Source: CALIKS01 sp964440295
Lineage (GTDB): Archaea; Thermoproteota; Nitrososphaeria_A; Caldarchaeales; Calditenuaceae
NCBI GenBank assembly: GCA_964440295.1
Contig: CAYTRT010000003.1
Coordinates: 1-63,987 of the forward strand
Reading direction: 5' to 3'
Length of the DNA: 63,987 nt
The position numbers and the translations under genes are program-made. Each line of letters begins with the position of its first letter. Positions within the stretch are counted from its first letter, which is position 1. The notes under the pieces are model-generated. The model ran no database searches. It was not told where the DNA came from and saw only the letters and a program-made list of their open reading frames with translations. Of this stretch, positions 8,547 through 18,100 are shown one piece after another.

Positions 8547-8840
8547 TTATTTCTTCTTGGCCATTCTTGCCCTGTATTCTGCTTTTGCCTCCTTGTCGAG
8601 GAGTTCTTTCCTGAGCCAGTAGGTTGCTCCCACGTAGTGGAATGCGAGACCTATGCCCCACCCGATCAGGGGGAAGAAGAACCAGACTACTTTAGGCGTG
8701 TAGACAACATTAATTACTATCAGCATTATGTTGACCAGTATGTAGGCAGTCAGATGTGCTAAGAACCCACGCCTAGCGTCCTCCAGCTCCATCTCCCTAT
8801 ATGCCTTCTTGTACTCCTCTAACGTGATTTCCTCAGACAT
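8547..8840 (-). CDS. 2TM domain protein
   Basis: The 97-residue protein has a charged N-terminus (EEYKKAYREMELEDARRGF), two close hydrophobic helices at about 28-46 and 51-68, and a basic C-terminus. This is the layout of the small 2TM domain family (PF13239), found in bacteria and archaea alone or fused to signalling domains. Function is unknown. It precedes the zinc-binding gene at 8170 on the same strand by 77 nt and follows the metalloprotease gene; cotranscription is possible. Confidence 0.6.
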   Translation of the reverse strand: MSEEITLEEYKKAYREMELEDARRGFLAHLTAYILVNIMLIVINVVYTPKVVWFFFPLIGWGIGLAFHYVGATYWLRKELLDKEAKAEYRARMAKKK

Positions 8841-8878
8841 GAAAATAGAGATGCTTTATCTCGTTTATAACATTTCCG

Positions 8879-11536
8879 TCAGACCCGGCCATTCTTTGTC
8901 CTATCCCGCTTCTTTAATGCTCTCCGTATCGCTAGAACAAGGGCCAGCGCCACGAGGCCAACGTATAGGGCGATGTTTCCAATCATTAGTTCGTGCTTCT
9001 CGACGATGTATGGGTCGAAATTCTCGGTCCTGGCCACGATCTTTATGTTTATGATGGGCGAGAAGACTGTCTTATCGAGCTGATACTTGCCCGGCTCCTC
9101 CTCACTCATGCCTTCACCATTGAGGCTAACCTCCGCACCAGTTACCCGCGCGTTATCTGACAAATAGTTCAGAGAAATCACGGTCCTAGCGATGAATGGA
9201 ATATATGTGTCAACTCTTAGGTCGTGGGTGATGGAGTCGAAGATGACAATCGCCTCGTTGCTGACGAAGCTCCTTAGGCCGTATAGACCATCGATTATTT
9301 CCGAGACGGAGAAGCTGGCCTTCTCGATCTTTGAAGACGAGGCATCCCTGTTAAGTAATATCTTGCCGCAGAATTTTTCTCCGTCATACTCGTAGTGCGC
9401 GGTGTAGCTTATCGGCGCGGTCCTGCCGACCTGCACCCTCGGAGGCGCAGATAAGTTGATGACTACCCTGTCGAATACTACTTCCACCTCGTTGGTCTCG
9501 AATCTGGATAGTCCATACTGCTCATCACTTATCGCTACTGCTCTGTAAGTGTATTTTCCAGTCGTTGTCTGGGTGAGTAGGTTGGATAAGAATACTTGTC
9601 CAGAGAATCTCTGATAGTCGTAGGCATACCTCGCGTCTATTATTATCGTGGCGGTCGAGCCGGTGTCTATCCTCTCCCTAGGAGTCCTCAAAGTAATTAG
9701 AACTTTATCAAAAATTATGTCTACAGAGTTGCTCTCGAAGCTTTTAAGCCCGTAGTGCTCATCATCTATTCCTACGACTGTGTAAGTATATTTCCCGACG
9801 TTGCTTTGCCTCAACGGTTGGTTGAGACGTATTGAGCCTACGAAGTCCCTGTGGTCATACTCGTAGTACGCCCTGTAGCTTATCTCTGCGAAACTATCAA
9901 CGTCAAACCTAGTCTTGGGGGACGATAAATTAATGATGACTCGGTCAAATATTATATTGACGGGATGGGTCGTGACCACGAATTTCCTGATGACTGCCTG
10001 GCCCTCGTTTGTCTGCAGCGTAACGTTTACATAGTCGACGCTAAGAGTGGCCGCGCCCACGTCGTTCTTAGTAACGGTGACGCCGAACCATCCATCTCCC
10101 CTATTCTCCGCCAAGACTCCGTTAATCAGTACGTTTCCAGAAGTCACCGCGCTCTCGTCGTGCGCCCACTTTAGCCGAAATTCCGCGGTCTGTGTTGACC
10201 CCACGTCGACCCTCTCAAACTTCGGGCCCCGAAAATCAGATACAAGTACATATGTATAGAGTACTGTCTGGCTGTACGACACGACTAAATTTTTTATTGC
10301 TTCGGAGAAGCTGACTGAGACTTGGTGTCTACCAGCAGCTGAGGCATTGTAGACCAGCAGAAACTTCTCGAACGCGGAGTCGAATTTTCCATCGAGGGAA
10401 TATATCTCCCCCGTGTAGTTAATGGGTTTTACTTTATTTATCGTGACGCTCCTGCAGTATGGGCGCCTGCAAGGATACGGGTCAAGCTTTACTACTCCCT
10501 CCAACTTTATGGACTCATTATCAGTGATGTTTGGTGGTTTCTTTTCAATAATTATGACGGGCTCGTTCTCAAGTATGTCTGGATATCCGTCTAGGTCGTC
10601 GTCAACCCAGCCTATCTGTCTCTGAGTCCCAACAGAGACGCATGGCCCAGCATTACCGTCCATGATGCATCTTGAGCCATCGCTGTCCGTCTCGTATAGG
10701 TATCCACTATTCTCAGTCACTCCATTATACTCGTCAGTCGCTCCAAAAATATGCCCTACTTCGTGGGCGACGACTAAATCCATCCTATCTATTCCCCAAT
10801 CATCATTATCATAAGTAACGACCATGAAAGGACCGTTTATGTATGCATAAGCAAAACGCGGAGGATCGGCAAACATTCCATCCTCATCCTTCAGGCTATC
10901 AACCACAAAAATCAAGAAAGCCCAATCGGTCGACCACTTCTCTCTAATCTCATTGGCGCAGCTTGCAGCATATATATAATAATTCTCTCCTGACCCGCAG
11001 TTTATACTTGCTAAGACTTCAGGAATCCACAGCGACTCATCCGTGCTGTTTCTAGTTATTGGCTCATACCTTGTGTATCCAACAGCGCTGCTAACCATAA
11101 ACTCCAGCGGTGGATTACGGAATGGATATCTAGCTATCCACCAGTCAAGCCCACTCCTTACTTTCCTCATCACAAGATTCATACGCCACTCCTGCCAGTC
11201 CTCTATGTCTGGGTCCAGCCCTCCGGTACTCTCTACAAACACCACCAAGACGCCGACACGGCCCAGCATGTACTCACTAGTCTCCCAGAAGCCAGGCCTG
11301 GGATCATCCACCTGACTAAAGTATCCACCACGCATAGGAGAGGACCTTCCAAGAGGAGGCAGAGCATCACCAGGCGGCATGCTGGGAGAAACATCAGCAA
11401 AGACGCCCCCCTCATTAATAGTCAAAGAAGACGGCTGAAACAATGACAAAGACTCAGCACTCACCAGAACAATCCCACCACTAAAAACCATCAAAAAGCC
11501 AACCAAAACAGAGACAAACAACGCAAGCATCGACAT
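8879..11536 (-). CDS. Secreted, C-terminally anchored metzincin-like protease with tandem beta repeats
   Basis: The 885-residue protein has a signal peptide (1-28), a catalytic domain with H258-E-V-G-H262-I-F-G-A-T-D268-E, which fits the HExxHxxGxxD zinc signature, and a candidate Met-turn 24 residues further on (CIMDG, Met292). Three repeats of about 79 residues follow at roughly 530-608, 609-687 and 688-766. Each has an 'NL-S-P/TLR-P' strand, an AxYxYD segment, a KYTYxxVxI strand and a YGLxxFxSN strand. More diverged Ig-like domains may flank them. A membrane helix at about 853-871 plus basic tail anchors the C-terminus. It probably degrades proteins at the cell surface. The catalytic domain belongs to no subfamily I can name. 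Confidence 0.8.
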   Translation of the reverse strand: MSMLALFVSVLVGFLMVFSGGIVLVSAESLSLFQPSSLTINEGGVFADVSPSMPPGDALPPLGRSSPMRGGYFSQVDDPRPGFWETSEYMLGRVGVLVVFVESTGGLDPDIEDWQEWRMNLVMRKVRSGLDWWIARYPFRNPPLEFMVSSAVGYTRYEPITRNSTDESLWIPEVLASINCGSGENYYIYAASCANEIREKWSTDWAFLIFVVDSLKDEDGMFADPPRFAYAYINGPFMVVTYDNDDWGIDRMDLVVAHEVGHIFGATDEYNGVTENSGYLYETDSDGSRCIMDGNAGPCVSVGTQRQIGWVDDDLDGYPDILENEPVIIIEKKPPNITDNESIKLEGVVKLDPYPCRRPYCRSVTINKVKPINYTGEIYSLDGKFDSAFEKFLLVYNASAAGRHQVSVSFSEAIKNLVVSYSQTVLYTYVLVSDFRGPKFERVDVGSTQTAEFRLKWAHDESAVTSGNVLINGVLAENRGDGWFGVTVTKNDVGAATLSVDYVNVTLQTNEGQAVIRKFVVTTHPVNIIFDRVIINLSSPKTRFDVDSFAEISYRAYYEYDHRDFVGSIRLNQPLRQSNVGKYTYTVVGIDDEHYGLKSFESNSVDIIFDKVLITLRTPRERIDTGSTATIIIDARYAYDYQRFSGQVFLSNLLTQTTTGKYTYRAVAISDEQYGLSRFETNEVEVVFDRVVINLSAPPRVQVGRTAPISYTAHYEYDGEKFCGKILLNRDASSSKIEKASFSVSEIIDGLYGLRSFVSNEAIVIFDSITHDLRVDTYIPFIARTVISLNYLSDNARVTGAEVSLNGEGMSEEEPGKYQLDKTVFSPIINIKIVARTENFDPYIVEKHELMIGNIALYVGLVALALVLAIRRALKKRDRTKNGRV

Positions 11537-11600
11537 TACTTAAACAAAAATAAACAACCCTAAGACTTATATCTTATTCACCAACAACATAGACAAGAAT

Positions 11601-12710
11601 TTAAGACGAGTAGGACAAATTTAATAAAAATCTCCAGATCGGTGAAATCATGTATCCGTTGTTGATATATGCTAAAAGGAAGTTTCCAGAGGTATAAATA
11701 AGGAGAATCAAAAACAAAACAAGTAAACCATTCCGAGTTCCATATATCGGCTTATTAGATAGACTCTCTAAGATTTTTCTCAGACCATAGCCACCAACGT
11801 GGATTAGTCCAGGCAAAGCTATTATGGCTATGCGCGGTTCATATATCGCGGGCCATCCTATTGACAGAATTAAGGGAGGAACTCCAAATATGTGAAGAAT
11901 TTTAAATCTCTCTTCCTGTTCTTCTAATACGAGACCTATTATGACTGCCACTATCAAGACAGGTGATAGTCCGTCAAGCAAATATCCCATAACTTTTAAT
12001 GGATTATATGATACTCCGGAATATTTAGTCGACAAAGAAAGGCCGGTGAAAAATTGAGTTAAATAATTCATATGAAACATCAACGATGTGTATATTTGCC
12101 AGGCTATAATAATCAATAATGCAGCCACAGAGTAAGAAAGAAATGCACGGCGCATTCTTTTATAAATTAGCAATAAACATACAGCAATGACCGACATTAG
12201 GACTGTTTCTCTTATCAATACAAGAGATCCGCTTAGTAAGCCCATAAAAATCCAGTTATTAGTTGATTTCTGTCGAAGCAGCATAAGTGTCAAGCACTGT
12301 ATTAATAAAGCCGCGGCTAATCCAGGTATGTCCGCATTGGGCGCTGATGAATTTAGGATGACTGGAAAATTAGCAGCCAATAAGGCCGCGGCGAGTACGG
12401 CAGAGATATTGTCATACAGGCTTTTTGTAAAGTAAAATGCAAGAAATATGGAAGCAACATAAAATACCATACTTATTAAAGGAAGTGAAACCTCCGGTTT
12501 TATAGGCAATACATATGCTACGATGAGAACAGCTGGTCTAACAGCAAAAAGCAGATGATTAAAGTCATCTGCTTTAACTTTTACTGCAGCACGTAACAAA
12601 TCGGTTGCCACATATTTATCACATCTAAAAAACAATAAAATAGTTAGAAGAATAGAAATTATAACAAACACAATGCCAACTCTTAAACATGAGTTATTTT
12701 GCCGCATCAT
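11601..12710 (-). CDS. Polytopic membrane protein, possible GT39/ArnT-like glycosyltransferase
   Basis: The 369-residue product has about ten hydrophobic helices and short loops, including NSSAPNADIPGLAAALL and YEPRIAIIALPG, whose positions recall lipid-linked sugar transferases of the PMT/ArnT fold. The first luminal loop lacks a convincing Asp-Glu catalytic pair, although FRCDKYVATD and KADDFNH carry acidic residues. By eye the DNA is richer in A and T than the genes on either side, and it has no operon partner. Function as a glycosyltransferase is a guess based on topology; it could be another polyprenyl-linked transferase or an orphan. Confidence 0.4.
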   Translation of the reverse strand: MMRQNNSCLRVGIVFVIISILLTILLFFRCDKYVATDLLRAAVKVKADDFNHLLFAVRPAVLIVAYVLPIKPEVSLPLISMVFYVASIFLAFYFTKSLYDNISAVLAAALLAANFPVILNSSAPNADIPGLAAALLIQCLTLMLLRQKSTNNWIFMGLLSGSLVLIRETVLMSVIAVCLLLIYKRMRRAFLSYSVAALLIIIAWQIYTSLMFHMNYLTQFFTGLSLSTKYSGVSYNPLKVMGYLLDGLSPVLIVAVIIGLVLEEQEERFKILHIFGVPPLILSIGWPAIYEPRIAIIALPGLIHVGGYGLRKILESLSNKPIYGTRNGLLVLFLILLIYTSGNFLLAYINNGYMISPIWRFLLNLSYSS

Positions 12711-12999
12711 TAATTATCACCTTTAGCTCATATTCATTATTCATTTTTCTATATAAGAGTTTGATTAATCATAGAATTAATTATTTGTGCCTGAGAGTAA
12801 ATGAACATCGATAACATAACTAGAAACAAAGAAAATTGAGGTGCGTCTCGTATAGAGAGCGAGCATTAAAAAGGGCTAAAAATACGGTATTTGTTAAGCA
12901 ATTTCTCAGTTTCTTCGCTGTTTAACACGTCCACATCCTTAAGCTTCGATCGGGCTCATCGAAGCTAGTCTAAGTGAGTCCCAGAATCGAAAAAAATCT
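12711..12999. other. Divergent AT-rich intergenic region
   Basis: This stretch separates the leftward membrane protein from the rightward EVE-like gene. It is rich in A and T from 12711 to 12840 and must hold both promoters, but I cannot single out one TATA box with confidence. On the minus strand, 12868-12945 can encode a short peptide that reads a little like the N-terminal part of RNA polymerase subunit H; it is too short to call a gene. Confidence 0.4.
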
Positions 13000-13491
13000 G
13001 TGGTCAAAACAAGAAAAATATATACATCTATGCAATTAGGAGAAGACGTGTACTGGATCCTAGTAGTCAAGGACCACCGGACGACAACTAAACAACTGAT
13101 TCCAGCCATCAACATATTAAATAACCGCGTCAAGTATGGATTCTGGAGCATCAACAGCAAGAACCCATACAGAAGAAAAATCAGCCCTAGAGACCTGGGA
13201 ATATTCCTAGCAACGGGACGCGACTCTAGAGTCTTTGCCGGAGAATGCACCATAACTTCAGAGCCAGTACCACTCGACCTGGCACATAAGAAGCTCTTAG
13301 AAGGTTACCCATCAACCCTATCAGACTACTACTTCACGATAGACGGAAAACTATGGGAAAAACCAAAAGAGGCTGAAAAAGTAGCAGCCCAACTTTCATT
13401 CATAAAAAACAAACAAAGGTGGTACGCCTACTTCCAGGGAACGCTAAAACCAATATCGCAGACTGACTACGAAATAATCAAAAACTATTAG
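13000..13491 (+). CDS. EVE/PUA-like domain protein
   Basis: This 163-residue protein has the run of features seen in EVE-type PUA-like domains: a strand with aromatic residues near the start (YGFWSIN), then LGIFLATGRDSRVFAGECTI matching the 'resource-limited strand plus F-x-G' segment, and the late motifs SDYYFTI, LSFIKNKQRWYAYFQG and a final DYEII helix. EVE domains bind modified bases in DNA or RNA and are often linked to restriction or RNA modification. I use GTG at 13000, though ATG at 13030 is possible. The gene overlaps the 3' end of the convergent psmB by 4 nt. No restriction gene is nearby. Confidence 0.5.
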   Translation: MVKTRKIYTSMQLGEDVYWILVVKDHRTTTKQLIPAINILNNRVKYGFWSINSKNPYRRKISPRDLGIFLATGRDSRVFAGECTITSEPVPLDLAHKKLLEGYPSTLSDYYFTIDGKLWEKPKEAEKVAAQLSFIKNKQRWYAYFQGTLKPISQTDYEIIKNY

Positions 13492-14015
13492 GTCAAGAGA
13501 TAGGGCTTGACGTAGGCATCATAGAGCGGGGCCTTCTCCTCCCTCGTCAACTCTCTATACATAGTCGCCGGAGAAATATACGCCACATCAATGCTATCGC
13601 CAGAACCAATATCCCGCCTAATCGCAGCCGCGACAGATTTAAACGCAAGCCTCACGGCCTCATCAATCGAGAGGTCAGGACGATATTCGCTTTCTAACAC
13701 GCCCAAAGCCACAGGAGACCCAGAACCAGTAGCCACCAGCTTTTCCTCAGTCACGCCGCCAAAGAAATCAATACTAAACAGGTGAGAACCTGAACTATCG
13801 ACGCCAGCCAACAACAACTGGGCCTGAAATGGAAAATACCTATACGTAAACATAAACGTAGAAGCAAGCGCTGCTAAAGCTCTCACCTCCATCTTCCTAC
13901 CCCAAGTAACCTCGTAATGCCTCACATTGGCCCTCAAGATATCAATCATAGACTGCGCGTCAGCGACACGGCCAGCAATAGTCAGCGCAATATGATCAGC
14001 AACCTTATGAAGCTT
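13488..14015 (-). CDS. psmB: Proteasome beta subunit, N-terminus lost in an assembly gap
   Basis: The 175 visible residues match the archaeal 20S proteasome beta family: KLHKVADHIALTIAGRVADAQ at the gap edge, then LLAGVDSSGSHLFSIDFFGG, VATGSGSPVALGVLE and the final DVAYISP strand. The missing part holds the propeptide and the catalytic Thr1, so it is not possible to say whether this is the active or an inactive paralogue; many TACK archaea carry both. The subunit would assemble in two central seven-membered rings and cut proteins fed by AAA ATPases. Coding continues into the run of N at 14016. Confidence 0.92.
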   Translation of the reverse strand, partial: KLHKVADHIALTIAGRVADAQSMIDILRANVRHYEVTWGRKMEVRALAALASTFMFTYRYFPFQAQLLLAGVDSSGSHLFSIDFFGGVTEEKLVATGSGSPVALGVLESEYRPDLSIDEAVRLAFKSVAAAIRRDIGSGDSIDVAYISPATMYRELTREEKAPLYDAYVKPYLLT

Positions 14016-14115
14016 NNNNNNNNNNNNNNNNNNNNNNNNNNNNNNNNNNNNNNNNNNNNNNNNNNNNNNNNNNNNNNNNNNNNNNNNNNNNNNNNNNNNN
14101 NNNNNNNNNNNNNNN
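14016..14115. other. Assembly gap (100 N)
   Basis: Exactly 100 N is a placeholder, so the real length is unknown. It hides the start of psmB and the promoter of the ABC-importer operon. Confidence 0.95.
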
Positions 14116-14130
14116 AAAAATGAGGTAATA

Positions 14131-15393
14131 ATGGGTCAGAAAGAAGTTAAGAGAAGGGATTTCGTCAAAGTAGCGGCCGGAACAGTAGCAGGACTAGCAG
14201 TAGGCGGCCTTGCAGGATACTTCGGAGCGCAAGCCACAGCACCCCCACCGACAAAACAAGCATTATCAGGCGAGATACCAATAGGAATACTACACGCGGC
14301 GCCTATAGAAGTAGGGCCTGAAGCACCCGCAATAGAGATGGCACAAGAAGACATCAACAACTTCTGCAAAGAGGCAGGACTTGACGTGAGGTTCAAGTTC
14401 CTGTCAGAAAACGCAGAAGAGTCAGCGACCAAGGCGGTTGAGAGGGCCCAAACACTGATTGGGCAGGGCGTCAAAATAATCGTTGGCTCTGAGTGGAGCT
14501 CCCACTGCAAGGCTGTACTACCCCTAGTAACTGAAAGAAAGGTAGTATTGTTAAGCCAAAGCTCCTCATCTCCATCTCTATCCCTCCCCGGCGACTACTT
14601 GTTTAGGCTCCAGCCAGACGATACTAGACAGGCCCTAGCAATCAGGAGAATGACTCTGGATTTAGGAATAAAGGCCGTGCTTGTTGTATACGCAAAAGAG
14701 GCGTACGCAGAAGGATTGTGGAAGGAATGCGAGCCTATGTGGCGCAATAGCGGGATAGAAATCATCGAATCGCTTGGAGTAGACCCAGAGAAGAAGGAAT
14801 TTATCGGAGAGTTCTCAGTTATAGACTCAAAGGTTAAAGAAGCATTAGGTAAATATTCTGTAAATGAAATTGGTCTCTTCCTGTTCGGGACCTACGGGCC
14901 GATCATTCCGATGTTGACGAGCATGGCGAAATATCCAGATCTATTAAAGCTCCGAGTGTTTGACTCTGATAGTGGCGGTGCGTCAGGATATATAGAATAT
15001 GCAGGAGATATATGTGCTCAGGTTAGGTTTACTGCATATGCATTTGGACCAGCAGCTTCGCCGAAATACATTGACTTTGCGACAAGATACAAGAACAAGG
15101 CTGGTTATGAACCGTACTTCACTGCCGTAAACATATATGACTGTCTCTGGATAGCTGCGTTGTCTATACTATTGGCCGAGAAGTACGATGGTGAAGCTAT
15201 ATACAAAATATTGCCTAAAGTCGCTGATATGTATTTCGGCGTTAGTGGATGGACAGAACTTAACGAGAATGGTGATAGAAAGTATCCGACATATAATCTT
15301 TATCAAGTAGTAAAGGAAAATGGGAAGATAGACTGGAAGATAATAGGGTTCTATGATGGCGTCACCGACACGATCAGCTGGACAAAGTCATAG
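14131..15393 (+). CDS. Branched-chain amino acid-type ABC transporter substrate-binding protein, Tat-exported
   Basis: The N-terminus has a twin-arginine signal (KRRDFVKVAAG followed by a hydrophobic stretch to about residue 33), so the folded protein is exported by Tat. The rest is a type I periplasmic-binding fold: IPIGILHAAPIEVGPEAPAIE at the start of the mature protein, IIVGSEWSSHCKAV, VLLSQSSSSPSLS and PYFTAVNIYDCLWIAAL. Family members bind Leu, Ile, Val, amides or aromatic compounds; the ligand is not predictable here. It heads a gene set with ATPase and two permeases. From about 14800 the DNA becomes visibly more AT-rich. Confidence 0.88.
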   Translation: MGQKEVKRRDFVKVAAGTVAGLAVGGLAGYFGAQATAPPPTKQALSGEIPIGILHAAPIEVGPEAPAIEMAQEDINNFCKEAGLDVRFKFLSENAEESATKAVERAQTLIGQGVKIIVGSEWSSHCKAVLPLVTERKVVLLSQSSSSPSLSLPGDYLFRLQPDDTRQALAIRRMTLDLGIKAVLVVYAKEAYAEGLWKECEPMWRNSGIEIIESLGVDPEKKEFIGEFSVIDSKVKEALGKYSVNEIGLFLFGTYGPIIPMLTSMAKYPDLLKLRVFDSDSGGASGYIEYAGDICAQVRFTAYAFGPAASPKYIDFATRYKNKAGYEPYFTAVNIYDCLWIAALSILLAEKYDGEAIYKILPKVADMYFGVSGWTELNENGDRKYPTYNLYQVVKENGKIDWKIIGFYDGVTDTISWTKS

Positions 15394-16159
15394 TCCACTA
15401 AACGACGAGCCACTACTAAGGGTAATTAACGTCTCAAAAAAATTCGGTAATTTTTTTGCGCTTCGCGGTGTCTCTATTGAAATTCCTAAAAATAGCATAG
15501 TTTTGCTCATAGGTCCGAACGGCAGTGGCAAAACCACCCTTGTAAACTGCATCTCAGGAGTTTATAAGCCCGATGGGGGCACAATAATGTTTAATGGAAA
15601 AAATATAACTGGTCTACCTATTCATGAAATAGTAAGACTAGGTTTAGGGCGTTCTTTTCAAATTCCTCAGCCATTTATGAGAATGACTGTAGCAGAAAAC
15701 CTCCTCATTTGTGGACAAGACAACCCCGGAGAAAGTTTTTTACTTTCTATGAGCAGGAAAAATTGGAAGGATTTCGAGAAAAAGAACTTAGAAAAGATGC
15801 ATCAAGTATTGAAGACAATTGGTCTGCAAGATAAGGCTGATAATTTGGCCTGCGAGCTTAGTGGTGGTCAGCTTAAACTGCTTGAGCTTGGTAGATTACT
15901 AATGCTAAACTCAAAAATGATGTTGCTTGACGAGCCGATAGGTGGGGTCAACCCAGTTCTTGCCCACAACATATTTTCTCACATCGTAAATATCAGAAAT
16001 GAATTTGGTATAAGTTTTCTGATAATTGAACACAGGTTGGACATAGCGATGAAATACGTCGATTTTGTCTATGTTCTTTCAGCGGGTAACGTTGTAGCCT
16101 CAGGCACGCCCAAGGAGATTGTTGAAATGGGTAAACTATACGAAGTATATTTGGCGTGA
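15353..16159 (+). CDS. livG: LivG-type ABC transporter ATP-binding protein
   Basis: The ATPase has Walker A (GPNGSGKTT), the signature LSGGQLKLLELGRLL, Walker B (MMLLDEPIGGV) and the H-loop (FLIIEHRLD). LivG-type subunits bind the cytoplasmic face of the permease pair and power import. The only in-frame start codons are two adjacent ATGs at 15353 and 15356, inside the 3' end of the binding-protein gene, a 41-nt overlap that suggests translational coupling. About 20 residues precede the family's usual start. Confidence 0.9.
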   Translation: MMASPTRSAGQSHSPLNDEPLLRVINVSKKFGNFFALRGVSIEIPKNSIVLLIGPNGSGKTTLVNCISGVYKPDGGTIMFNGKNITGLPIHEIVRLGLGRSFQIPQPFMRMTVAENLLICGQDNPGESFLLSMSRKNWKDFEKKNLEKMHQVLKTIGLQDKADNLACELSGGQLKLLELGRLLMLNSKMMLLDEPIGGVNPVLAHNIFSHIVNIRNEFGISFLIIEHRLDIAMKYVDFVYVLSAGNVVASGTPKEIVEMGKLYEVYLA

Positions 16160-17067
16160 GTGGCATGATTCCAATACCTATTATTCTAACAGCGGTTGTG
16201 TACTCATTTATACTGAGTATCTTGGCTATGGGATTTACATTGCAGTACATTACTCTGAGTGTCCCCAATCTTGCGTATGCGACGATAGCATTCGCATCTA
16301 CATACTTAACATTAACTTTTTCACTAATGGGAATGGTGCCATACACTGCAATGCCATTTGCGTTTCTATTAGGTGGCGCAATAAGCTATATGCTTTATAA
16401 ACTCGTTGCTTATCTCCGAAATAAAGGAACCTCCATTGTCGGACTTATGATGGCCACAATAGTGTTTGATCTTATTATATACGCGGGTATGAATATCTAT
16501 GCAGACTATCTTGCACAGGTGTTCAAGTTATATGCGGGCTCCTTCTCGCTATCAGAATACGATTTAAAGATTTTTTCAATTCCAGCTATACTTTTTGTAT
16601 CTGCGGCCACTTCTATTGGGCTTGTCGCGTCCTTTACACTTATGCTTATCAAGACAAAGTTCGGAATCGCAATGCGCGCAGTCATGGAGAACTATAATCT
16701 AGCAAACGTACATGGCATAAATACTGAGAGGGTTCTCTCAATCGCGTGGTTCTTCGTCGGCGGCATTGCTGGACTTAGTGGCTCGCTTTATCCAATATGG
16801 TTCGCAATGGATCCTTGGGTTGGTGCAAGAATGTTCATCAGCATTTTTGCAGCATGCGTAGTCGGTGGATTAAGAAGTATTTATGGAAGTCTTTTAGGAG
16901 GATTTTTGATCGCATTCTCCGAGATCATAGTCACGTATCTGCTGTCGATTTATTTTCCGTGGATATGGGCCTACAGGGCAGTTACTTCAATGCTAATAGC
17001 AGCAGTCGCTTTGGTTGAGATGCCCTCTGGAATAGCTGGATTAATACAAAAGTGGAGAGGGGGTTAA
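16156..17067 (+). CDS. livH: LivH-type ABC transporter permease
   Basis: This polytopic protein of 303 residues has eight or so membrane helices and the BPD_transp_2 signature region, with YNLANVHGINTERVLSIAWF marking the cytoplasmic EAA-like coupling loop, followed by GGIAGLSGSLYPI. It overlaps livG by 4 nt and is followed 4 nt later by livM. LivH and LivM form the heterodimeric channel for the imported amino acid or amide. Confidence 0.88.
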   Translation: MSGMIPIPIILTAVVYSFILSILAMGFTLQYITLSVPNLAYATIAFASTYLTLTFSLMGMVPYTAMPFAFLLGGAISYMLYKLVAYLRNKGTSIVGLMMATIVFDLIIYAGMNIYADYLAQVFKLYAGSFSLSEYDLKIFSIPAILFVSAATSIGLVASFTLMLIKTKFGIAMRAVMENYNLANVHGINTERVLSIAWFFVGGIAGLSGSLYPIWFAMDPWVGARMFISIFAACVVGGLRSIYGSLLGGFLIAFSEIIVTYLLSIYFPWIWAYRAVTSMLIAAVALVEMPSGIAGLIQKWRGG

Positions 17068-17071
17068 GAAC

Positions 17072-18100
17072 TTGATTGAGCTTACTATCGATATATTAAC
17101 ATTCTTCTGCATATACGTAATAATAACTCTGTCTCTTAATTTCCAGCATGGATATGCTGGAATTTTCAATCTTGGACTTTATTTTCCGATAATCGTTGGT
17201 GCACTCGTAGCTGCGTATCTACCAGGCAGGTTGGCTATGTTGATATATGGCATCGAAGGTCTTGATTTTTCGGCAAATAACGCTGCCGTAATAAGCTTAC
17301 TCAGGACAAACTTATCTTCAGATCCTCTCGTCTCCATTATGCTTTTAGTAATTACATTAGTGGCTGCTACAACATTATGTTATGTACTTGGACTTTTAAG
17401 TGCTTATCCCTCCTTGAGACTTCCTGCAGATTATCTTGCTCTTTTCATGTTATGTGCAGGCGAAAGTCTTAGAGTTATTGGCATGCAGACCGATTGGCTT
17501 GCAGGTGGTGTCATGGGAATTACGATCATCAACCCGTTCTGGTGGCTAAGAGAATATTCATACTATGGAATGGCATTATTCGCTATCGCAGCTACAGCGG
17601 CAGTAATCTTAGTCTATGAAAGAATGTGTAATTCACCTTTGGGAAGACTACTTAGGAGTATTCGTGAAAATGAATTGACTTCAGAATCAGTAGGCAAAGA
17701 TGTAAATAGAATTAAGAGAGATACGCTTGCATTTTCATTTACAATATTGGGATTGGCGGGAGTTTTGCATGCATTCTTGATGGGTGCTGTAGTGGTGGGT
17801 GGATATACTCGAGTAGACTTTTCATTTTGGCCATGGTTAATGATGATAATCGGTGGGACAGGCAATAACATGGGTGTATTTTTGGGAACATTTGGATTGG
17901 TAATAATGAGGAGAATAATGATTGTGGCAAAACATTATTTCTGGTTCCTTCCATTTAATGTAGTATGGTTCGAGCCCATACTACTAGCAATAATGCTGGC
18001 GGCAACCCTAATCTTTAGGCCTCAAGGTATATTTCCAGAACAACCAATGAAAGTAAGCGAATATGTAAGAAAAGTCTTAAAACTAGAGACCGAGGAATAA
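17072..18100 (+). CDS. livM: LivM-type ABC transporter permease
   Basis: The 342-residue protein has the LivM pattern: LSLNFQHGYAGIFNLG in the first helices, then SPLGRLLRSIRENELTSESVGKDVNRIKR as the cytoplasmic coupling loop, then LAGVLHAFLMGAV and a C-terminal RPQGIFPE motif that is typical of LivM. It starts with TTG at 17072 just after livH. The 3' end overlaps the convergent livF gene by 18 nt. Confidence 0.88.
   Translation: MIELTIDILTFFCIYVIITLSLNFQHGYAGIFNLGLYFPIIVGALVAAYLPGRLAMLIYGIEGLDFSANNAAVISLLRTNLSSDPLVSIMLLVITLVAATTLCYVLGLLSAYPSLRLPADYLALFMLCAGESLRVIGMQTDWLAGGVMGITIINPFWWLREYSYYGMALFAIAATAAVILVYERMCNSPLGRLLRSIRENELTSESVGKDVNRIKRDTLAFSFTILGLAGVLHAFLMGAVVVGGYTRVDFSFWPWLMMIIGGTGNNMGVFLGTFGLVIMRRIMIVAKHYFWFLPFNVVWFEPILLAIMLAATLIFRPQGIFPEQPMKVSEYVRKVLKLETEE

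Noticed and set aside
12868..12945. A short minus-strand peptide with LNSEETEKLLNKYRI, resembling the N-terminal part of RNA polymerase subunit H.
   Set aside because: It stops after about 30 residues, has no start codon or ribosome-binding motif, and the rest of RpoH is absent, so chance similarity is more likely than a gene remnant.
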